Positions 56,700-64,000 of a stretch of DNA of 64,000 bases are shown one piece after another. The stretch comes from Lepiota brunneoincarnata. Taxonomy: Eukaryota > Basidiomycota > Agaricomycetes > Agaricales > Agaricaceae. The first letter of the stretch is position 1, and the number at the start of each line of letters is the position of its first letter. The DNA lies in assembly GCA_023014365.1 (NCBI GenBank), contig JAEBUN010000022.1:62001-126000 (forward strand). Reading direction: 5' to 3'. A program made the translations under genes and the position numbers. Under the pieces are notes generated by a model that did not search any database, was not told the DNA's origin, and worked only from the letters and a program-made list of their open reading frames with translations.

Positions 56700-57900
56700 A
56701 TCAGTTTCCTCAGATATTTTGGGTTTAGTCCCATCAGGGAATGATTTGAAATGGGACTTGGGTTCCCAAGTGTTTTTGGATTTGGGCCATCCAAGCCATT
56801 TGACAAGGTATTCAAGGAGATTTTGTCATCTGCAGTGGTTCAGGATCACTTCTACTTCATATAGTTCTTCACCTTCAATGATCTGAGGTGGTGGTCAAAC
56901 ATAATTGGGACCATATGTTTCAGTTTTGGTATATGGCATGAGGAGTTGTACATGGAATATGGGGTGGATCTTCCAACATTTGGGGAGTTCAAGTCAAAAT
57001 GAAAGAGGGGACAGGACATCTAGGATATGGAATGGTCCCAGACATTTGGGGGCCATTTTATGTGTGACATATGGGGTTTTTAAGTTACAGGTGTCAAGCC
57101 AAACCATTTGGTTTTTGTGGAATGGGGTAAACTTTGATTGATGTTGATTTTCCATGTGTTTCATGGTGGTTTCATGTGTGGCTTTAGCGTTATGGCAGTA
57201 TAGATCAATTAGTTCCATGTGATTATTGACAGTAGGTGATTTGGTTTCAAGTAAAATGGTGGGAAGTGCTTTCAGTTGTATTCCCATAATGATTTTGAAT
57301 GGTGGCTGTTTGCATAAGGTATGGGGTTGGCTGTTGTATGCAAATTCAAGGAGTGGTAAGGCTTGTGACCAATTTTCGGAGTGGTGTGAACAAAATATCA
57401 AGAGATACACTTGGATTTCCTGGTGAGAGTGTTTGGTTGCTCCATCTGCTTCTGGGTGATAGGCTGTGGTCATCACAGGGGTTATTTTGAGTCATTCTAA
57501 CAGTTTTTGGAATGAATGTGCAGTGAAGTGTGGGTCACAGTTGGATATGATATGTTTGGGTAGGCCATAACATGGGCAAACCTTGTTGAGAATGATGTTG
57601 GCAATGTTGTTGGCAGTTGTAATTTTATTGGTAGTAGTGAGAATTACCCCCTTCAAGAGTCCATGGTCCACTATGGGCAAAATAGAGTTGTAGCCAGTGG
57701 AGGGAGGGAGGTCAGTGATCAGATCCATTGAGATCTGCATGAATGGGCAGTTCGATTCAGGTGCCAGGATAGGGGTAAAAGCCAGCTTGGCAGGGTGATG
57801 GTTAATCTTAAACTGTTGGCAATTGGCATAGCCCTTGACATAATCATGTGTGAAACTGGTCATACCAGGCCAGTAGAAATCACACTCCAATGCATGAAGG
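56700..57900 (-). pseudogene. D integrase and chromodomain
   Basis: Integrase zinc region (ANCQQFKIN, about 57820), core with MDLITDLPP, then ISNCDPHF where the catalytic Asp of SDRD reads Asn, then YHPEADGATKH. C-terminal region LGPFHILDVLS (about 57030). Chromodomain at about 56870-56740 with one stop. Confidence 0.82.
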
Positions 57901-58557
57901 TGTTAGAGCTGGTGCAGGTCAGGACTGAAGTGGAGGGTTGGGGTGGTATCCTTGATATAAGGTAACTGGGGAACAGGGCAAAGTCAGTACATAGATGTTG
58001 GGACTGAGGCAGAGTACTTTGGGTGGAAGAGTGGACTTGCAGCCTCAGCACATGTGCTGTGCCCTCTCACTGTCCTAGTCCATATTTCAGGAAGTCGGAG
58101 TCAAAGCGGAGTGAGGCAAGATAGAGAGTGGAGGATAGAAAAACAGGGAGCTAGTCTGCTGCTCAATTTGATTATCAGACTGAAGAGTACAAGCCAAGTA
58201 CCTACAGTATATATACTGCAGGTCTTACAAATTATGACTTGTACTGACTATGGATGGAGCAAAGCAGAGACCGATATGGTTACAAATGGATTACAAATGG
58301 ATTACAAACAGAATGGAAACCAGTACAGGTATGGAGACTGATGATGTGTCCTGGTTACAGACAAAGAATGGAGAAACTAAAAGTAAAGTCACTGAGGATC
58401 AGGTGACCATGGCACGTGCAGAGGTGACCACATGATCAGGGCAATGGGTTGTGGTCAGAGTGAGTTGGGGCCAAGTCGGAGGGTTCTCATGTGGAGCTGG
58501 GTGGAGTCGAGAAGCCAAAGTCTAATGATTAGGCTTATAGTTGGCATGGATATGACA
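57901..58557 (+). repeat. Solo LTR, family B, old and CpG-depleted (657 bp)
   Basis: TGTTAGAGCT to GATATGACA, colinear with the B LTRs, with a perfect GAAGG duplication (57896-57900, 58558-58562). Nearly every CpG of the young LTR reads TpG or CpA. Confidence 0.9.
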
Positions 58558-60720
58558 GAAGGGTCATATTGATACCAGGGTGGCCCACAGTGGGAGAATC
58601 ATGGTATCTCCATACAATGCAGCAGCAGAGTTCAAGGTCTTCCAGTGGAATGGTCCTACCATCATAGGTAACAATTAAATCTTTTGGGGTATGCATTACA
58701 GAGTAATGAGAATTGGTGGGAGTATATGGGGGAGTGAGGAGCATGGTGATTTGCTTGGTGGTATGCAGGTTGTATTTGTCATGTCAGAGAATGTCATTGC
58801 AGGTCTCCTGATCCACTATGTTAATGAACATGGATTCAAGTAGCATCATAACCGATTTGTTATCTTCATCCTCATTAGGGATGTGATCAGGATGGTGGGA
58901 TAGAGCATTGGTGGTGGGTATTTTCATACCAGGTACATGTTTGATCTGAAGGTTGAAACTGGAGAGAAATTGATGCCAACAGGCTTGGTGTCAGTTGATG
59001 TCCTGCAGTTTCTTCCAGTAAGTAAGATTTTGATGATCAGTACAAACTTTAACAGGGAAAGGTCCTCCTTCCAGGTAATGGCTGTTAGGGAAACCTGGGG
59101 GCCCAGGCAACTCAGGGGAACTGAGGGGAGCTGAGGCGAACCTGCAGGGGAATCCTAAGTGTTATTGACCAGGTATGTACATGTGGAGGGCTTACCTGCA
59201 GGGGAATCCTAAGAGAATAGGATGAAGAGACCCCTGCAGGTGAAAACTGTGTATATACATGACTTATATAAGCAATATTAATGAATAGGGGGGTGAAGCG
59301 AACTGTCCCAACACTGCTAATGTAGGAATAAGGAAGGATGAAAGGAGGGAGTGAATATGGTGACAAGGGAGTGTCAGGTAATAGGGGAATATAGGAGAGG
59401 TGTCAGGGGGAGTCTGGAGGGGGATAGGGAGGGCTTGTGAGGACCTTCATGGGGTGCTTGGGTTGTTCTGGGTATCCTGGGGCTTCTGGCATTTGAAGGG
59501 AGGAAGGTATAGTGTGCTGGAGGGTAAGGGGACGCTTTGAGGGGTAAAGGGGGTGTGGGACATGTTAGGAGTGCCTTCGAGGCCTCTGAGGTGTCCCCTT
59601 ACAATGGCACCATTTGCCAAGGGCATGAGTAATCGCTAACAATTCATGGTCATGGATATCATAGTTTTGTTCAGCAGGTGTAAGAGTCTTTGATAGGAAA
59701 GCCATGGGGTGTCATTGGCTATTAATGTCAGTTTGGTAAAGTATGGCTCCAGTAGCATATTTCAAAGCATCGCATTTGATTTTGAACAGTTTTGCTTGGT
59801 TGGGCATTGTGGAGTACAGCTTGCTTTGAGAGTTGAAGTTTCAACACATCAAATGAGTTCTGACATTCTTCAGTCCATTCAAATAGTTGTTTCATGGACA
59901 TAAGGGCATTGAGAGGTTGGGCAATGGCAGAGTATCCATGGATAAACTTGCAGTAAAAGTTGCAGAATCCTATAAATTTATGGACATCTTTTGTTGATTT
60001 CAGAATGGGCCATTGGGTGATACCAGCTAATTTGATGGGGTCCATCTCAATTTTATTGGGTGTGATGATCATACCAAGGTATTCCATACAGTCACAGTAG
60101 AATTCACATTTTTCGATTTTCAGGTAGATGTCATTCAGGGCCAAACACTCAAGAACTTCTTCCATGATGCAGTTGTGTTCTTCCTGAGTGCAAGTGAAGA
60201 TGAGTATATCATCCATGTATACAACAATTCCTCCTTTATGGATCAGGGATGCTAGTATGTTGTCCATAAATGCTTAGAAGGTGGCAGGGGAATTGCACAT
60301 TCTGAAAAACATGACAGTCAGTTCAAACAGTCCAAGCAGGGTGTTGAATGCACCTTTTCATTTGTCTCCTTTCTTGATATAAATGTTACTGTATCCAGCG
60401 CAGATGTCAAGTTTGGAAAATATACAGGCTCCTTTGAGCTTATCCATGATTTCAGTAACCATCAGGATTTGGTATGCATTCTTGACCATATGTTTATTGA
60501 CATAGCAGTAATCTTGACAGGGGTGGAGCAAGCCATCCTTCTTGTTGATGAAGAAGAATGGGGAGGCCATCAGGGATTTTGACAGACAGATGTAACCTTT
60601 ACAAAGATTGTCAGAAATGAACTCCTTGAGAGAGTTGTCTTGGTTCAGAGAAAGCTTGTATGCTTTCATTGCTACAGGTTTGAATTTGGGCTTTAATTTG
60701 ATAGTGTGGTCATAAGATCA
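58558..60720 (-). pseudogene. D reverse transcriptase and RNase H
   Basis: RT from about 60669 (SPFFFINKKDGLL, then YMDDILIF near 60215) to 59840. A frameshift near 59825 precedes RNase H, which is interrupted by the E solo LTR 59083-59603 and resumes to about 58900, followed by the pre-integrase linker. Several stops. Confidence 0.82.
59083..59603 (+). repeat. Solo LTR, family E (521 bp)
   Basis: TGTTAGGGAAACC to CCCCTTACA with a perfect ATGGC duplication (59078-59082, 59604-59608). It matches 55516-55980 in reverse complement. Confidence 0.85.
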
Positions 60721-61110
60721 TTGGAGAGGAAATTGTTCAGCAGCCTTCTTGCTAAAACGATTCAACCATTGGTGGAAGTGGCATGGGACTTTAATGGTGG
60801 GGTTGTTGACCTTTTTGTCTCCGTGTTTAATTGCAAGTTCCGTAGCCTGACTGGTTCAGTTGATCTCAAGCTCAACATGAGCAAGTTCAATGGGTGTACT
60901 GATAATTTGACACATCTTAGACTCAAGAGAGAACTCTTCATAGTCCTCATCAAGGAGACGCTCATGTATTGGTTCATGCAGGGTATAGGAAAACTTTCCT
61001 TTGGGGTTGAATGCAGTAGAGCAGTCTAGTGCGAAGGTAGTGATATTGATTGGGTGATTTTTGTATGTTAAATACTTGGGGTGGTAGTTGTGCTTCTTCT
61101 CTTTTCTCCA

Positions 61111-61590
61111 TTAGAACATATGACATTTCCAATCAATCTTCAGGTTGACTTTGTTAAGCCATGGGAAACCAAGGACTATTGATTTTGAACCAGTTGCTGC
61201 AACGTAGGCGGTGATGGGAGTTAGTTGACCATCAATAATGGTGTGGAAGGTGGAATAATGGGTAATCATTCTATTGCAGTTGTTCAATCCATCAAAGTTG
61301 TGCATATTAATCTGTTGGGGAAGCAGTTGTTTCCATAGTCAGTGTTCAGTCACAAAGTCTTCTGATATGAAATTTCCCTGGGCTCTGGAATCAAGCAAGG
61401 CAATGAGTGGGACATCTTTTCCTTCTCTTAAACTCTGCACTTTGAGGGGCAAGAATATGGATTTATTGTTTGAGGTAGATGCAAGAGTTACAATGTTACA
61501 AGAGAGAGGAAAACTGGGAGGGGCTGGCATCTGGCAAAACCTCCAAATCAAAAATCTGCAAATGGTTGCATAGTAGGGTCTTTGGACCAA
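61111..61590 (-). pseudogene. D protease
   Basis: The active-site region reads ALLDSRAQGNFIS, where the retropepsin Gly of DSG is Arg (61400 area), followed by IVLGFPWLNKV near 61170. One frame, broken between. Confidence 0.75.
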
Positions 61591-61661
61591 GTCTCATAGA
61601 CTTCAATGGCATTGGTTTCGGGGATAGATTCAATAATGGAACAGATTTTAAGTGATGCATT

Positions 61662-63185
61662 TCATATGTTGGTTGCCTTATCAGTTTTCAGAGTCAGTTT
61701 AGCAACATTGGGGCAAACATGGGATATGTGTCTGGGTTTGAAGCAATGGAAACAGAGGCCTTTTTCGTAGGCATGCTTTTCTTCAGGCATGAAAACAGCA
61801 TTGATATTGATGTTGTCATTGTGGGGATATTGATCTGGCTGGTCTTCTTCAACTTCTTCATATTTGGGTTGCAAATCACCCAGGATATTAAAGGTAGGGT
61901 AATATTTGGGACCTTCATTAAGGTATGTGTTGTTGATCTCCATAGCATTCAGATCATGCGATGGATGGAATTGGTAATGGCAGTTTGGTCCACTGTAGGA
62001 TGATTGTTGCTGCAGTCATCAGTACAGTTGTTGAGGGCAGCAATAATTAGTGGTGGGAGTGGGTCATTGACAGAATCCAGGATGTAGTCCTAAGATAGTA
62101 GAGGCAGTGCGCCAGTTGTGATCAACCTGGATGGCATGGTGGTACCATTTGTTTATGGTGTCAGGTGGATTAGGATTGGTGAGGATTTTGTAGGTGAGGT
62201 TCTGATTGATAACATTTTGGAACTTTTTGATTAGGACGTGGTCTTCCTTAAGTCCTGAATGGTGGATGAGAGTTTTGAACTCTGTGATGATGTCTTCAAC
62301 ATTTTGGTATCCCTGACAGAGGGTGTTGAGATTGTGAAAGGCTTGACTGGGAACATCAACAGATGAGAACACTTTGGTGAACTCTTCAATGAGTTCATCA
62401 TAAGAACCAGGGGTGAATATGCCCCAAGACATTTTTGACTGAAAGTACTGGTTCTTCTAGTTGCTGGCTTTGCCGGTCTTAAGCAGGGACAAGAAGAATA
62501 CAATTTTTTTGTCATCATCATTGTAGATGTTGGCATTACCATAGAGGTAAAGTGAAATGGAATTAATGAACTCCTGGAAGTTCTTGTGGTTACTGCCGAA
62601 CAGTGTTGGTTTCTTGAATGATAGCTCCTTCAAGCTATTATACTGTTGCAGTGGCGGTGGTAGATGTGGTGGGCCTGGTGGGCTGTGATGATATGGGGAT
62701 CTGGGCAGTCCTGGTGGTCCTCTGGGAGGGCCATGCAGTGGGTAATTGGTGGGTGTGTTGCCCATTGTTTTAGACATGGGTCCACTGGGAGGGGAGGGTG
62801 GTGGAAAGGGTTGTAGGGTGTGGGGAAGTTGGTAATGTCTAGGTTCGATCTGACAGATAGGAAAACATAGGGGACCTCCTGTACTAGTGGTTGCTTCCAA
62901 CAGACCAAAAGGGAGTTAGGGTGGTTCAACAGGGGATGGTTCAGTGATCTGAGTGGCTATGAGAATGGTGGTATCCACTGGTTCAGGCAGGGTTGCATAT
63001 ACAGGTTGGTCAGACTCAGGAGAAGATGAAGGAACACAAAAAGAAGTAATAGGACAAGGAGTTGATAGAGCAGCACATGGGGTAATAGATAGTTGAGAAG
63101 GTCCTGGGGATCCAGAACCAGACTGTGAGATGCGAGGGTTGGGACAATTAGTCCAGTCTTTGAAGTAACTACCTATGATGGGCAA
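61662..63185 (-). pseudogene. D gag
   Basis: Frame from 63185 to 61662 with stops near 62916, 62457 and 62064. Pro-rich N-terminus, capsid-like core (about 62650-62110), and a knuckle CFHCFKPRHISHVC (about 61745). No ATG is evident at 63185, so the start is uncertain. Confidence 0.8.
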
Positions 63186-63457
63186 TAGTTCTTTTCCAGT
63201 AAAGAGGAACCAACAAGAATTTAAGATCCACTAAGATGTTCAACAAGATGAATGAGGAATCTGAGAACCTATCAAGATGCTGGTGAGCAAAGGTTCAGAG
63301 GAACAGCAGCCAAAGTTCCTCAGGGTGAAGACCATGTCAGATGCTCAAATAGATGAGTGATGATCCTCAACAGTTTACAGTACTGTCTAAACCACACAGC
63401 TTACAGTACTGTAGACCAAAGAAGACAAGAGCAAGAAGAGAGAAGAGAGGCAACAAG

Positions 63458-63469
63458 TAGCTTTGTCTT
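63458..63469 (-). other. Self-priming PBS of D
   Basis: On the minus strand AAGACAAAGCTA is the complement of TAGCTTTGTCTT at 63599-63588 in the LTR, 12 nt. A TATATC on the minus strand lies 32 nt before that start. Confidence 0.72.
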
Positions 63470-63470
63470 T

Positions 63471-63834
63471 TGTTACACAGGTTAGATGTCTGCAAGGCTC
63501 AATGTGATCAAGTGTTAGCAAGACCATTAAGTAGTGCAAGCAAGTCTAAGGCAATACTTAAGAGCAGGAACAAATACAGTGTATAACAAGACAAAGCTAG
63601 GGGACATCCTTGCTAACTAGGTCTAGATATACTACTAAAGGTCCTGGCATGTGATAAAAGAAATAATCACATGCAAACAGTGAAGAATCACAAGTTAAGG
63701 GAGAACTAACTATAGATGGGTGGTGGCTTGTGATAAGTTAACTATGGACAGGCATTGACAACGAGCAGTGACATGTGATAAGTAAAAATAGGCAGGCATG
63801 AGAAATAGGAGGGGAAAAAGAGATAATGGTAACA
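63471..63834 (-). repeat. 5' LTR of D (364 bp)
   Basis: TGTTACACAGG to GGTAACA, followed by TTGCA (63835-63839), the target duplication also found at 4761-4765. Confidence 0.87.
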
Positions 63835-64000
63835 TTGCATGCAGTCAACATGGATACTTGATACTAGGGAGAAGTGTTCATGTATGCAGTGTATATTCAA
63901 TAATTGTCACCCACCTCTGGTCTCAAGGATGTTGTTCCCTTTGAGGCATGGACTGGCTGGAAGCCTGATGTGTCCCACCTCCAAATTTTTGGATCACTTG
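63835..64000 (+). mobile_element. Copia K resumes: integrase continuation
   Basis: After the duplicated TTGCA the sequence encodes PFEAWTGWKPDVSHLQIFGS near 63935, the classic end of the copia integrase core, directly continuing the frame broken at 4765. RT, RNase H and the 3' LTR lie beyond the window. Confidence 0.82.

Larger units (their letters stand above)
4766..63834 (-). mobile_element. Ty3/gypsy chromodomain element D (hosts most of the nest)
   Basis: The element is bounded by two 364-bp LTRs (4766-5129 and 63471-63834) in the same orientation, with a perfect 5-bp duplication TTGCA outside. Its body is scattered over 63470-55981, 55515-55396 and 5643-5130. Removing A3 and three solo LTRs leaves about 7.65 kb, normal for a chromovirus. 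Order along the element: LTR, self-priming PBS, gag, protease, RT/RNase H, integrase, chromodomain, ORF3, LTR. All coding parts are decayed. Confidence 0.85.

Noticed and set aside
1..64000. tRNA, rRNA or housekeeping host genes
   Set aside because: None recognised on either strand; all sizeable coding signals match retroelement or transposon families.

Overview
The window reads as fungal heterochromatin, most likely from a basidiomycete (Agaricomycotina). The basis is Tf1/sushi-type chromodomain Ty3/gypsy elements, spliceosomal introns of about 45-60 nt, and CpG-directed decay of repeats. I found no convincing host gene. Nearly every base belongs to a transposable element. Family letters below are my own labels.

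Layout. Bases 1-2550 are the 3' end of a large Ty3/gypsy element (C1) with its LTR. From 2554 to beyond the right edge the window is a single Ty1/copia insertion (K) holding about 59 kb of nested insertions. K (2554-4765 and 63835-64000) is split by Ty3/gypsy D (4766-63834, minus, TSD TTGCA). D is split by gypsy A3 (5644-55395, minus, TSD GGTAC/GGTAT). A3 is split by A1 (6526-22664, plus, TSD ACATC) and by C2 (26578-49546, plus). A1 is split by A2 (13856-22266, minus, TSD GAAAC/GAAAT). C2 is split by chromodomain gypsy B (38214-46043, minus, TSD CATCC) and by a Tc1/mariner element (47534-48778, TA). Solo LTRs lie at 16338, 51990, 55516, 57901 and 59083, each with a 5-bp TSD (one has a single mismatch). 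Two unclassified insertions lie at 25235-25571 and 52341-54171. Subtracting the inserts gives similar lengths for the three A copies (about 8.1 kb for A2 and A3, about 7.7 kb for A1 which has a deletion), 7.65 kb for D, 7.8 kb for B and 13.9 kb for C2, which supports the reconstruction.

Gene content. A and D carry gag, protease, RT, RNase H, integrase and a chromodomain, followed by an extra zinc-knuckle ORF (ORF3). A also has a small hydrophobic ORF0 in frame upstream of gag. B (the least decayed) and C (very large) each carry an antisense gene between pol and the 3' LTR. These genes have canonical introns and encode a paired cysteine cluster followed by a helical C-terminus; C has a second antisense gene. 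C is also sprinkled with the palindrome TAAGCTTA: about 32 copies by eye over C1 and C2, and none seen elsewhere in the window. A, B and D all appear to self-prime reverse transcription as Tf1 does, K has a half-tRNA-iMet primer site, and C has a conventional tRNA site.

Decay. Most in-frame stops are TGA at places where a sister copy or the family motif has CGA, so methyl-CpG deamination looks like the main inactivating force. Outer (older) elements are CpG-poor and inner ones CpG-rich. All coordinates, counts and alignments were made by eye and no search was run.
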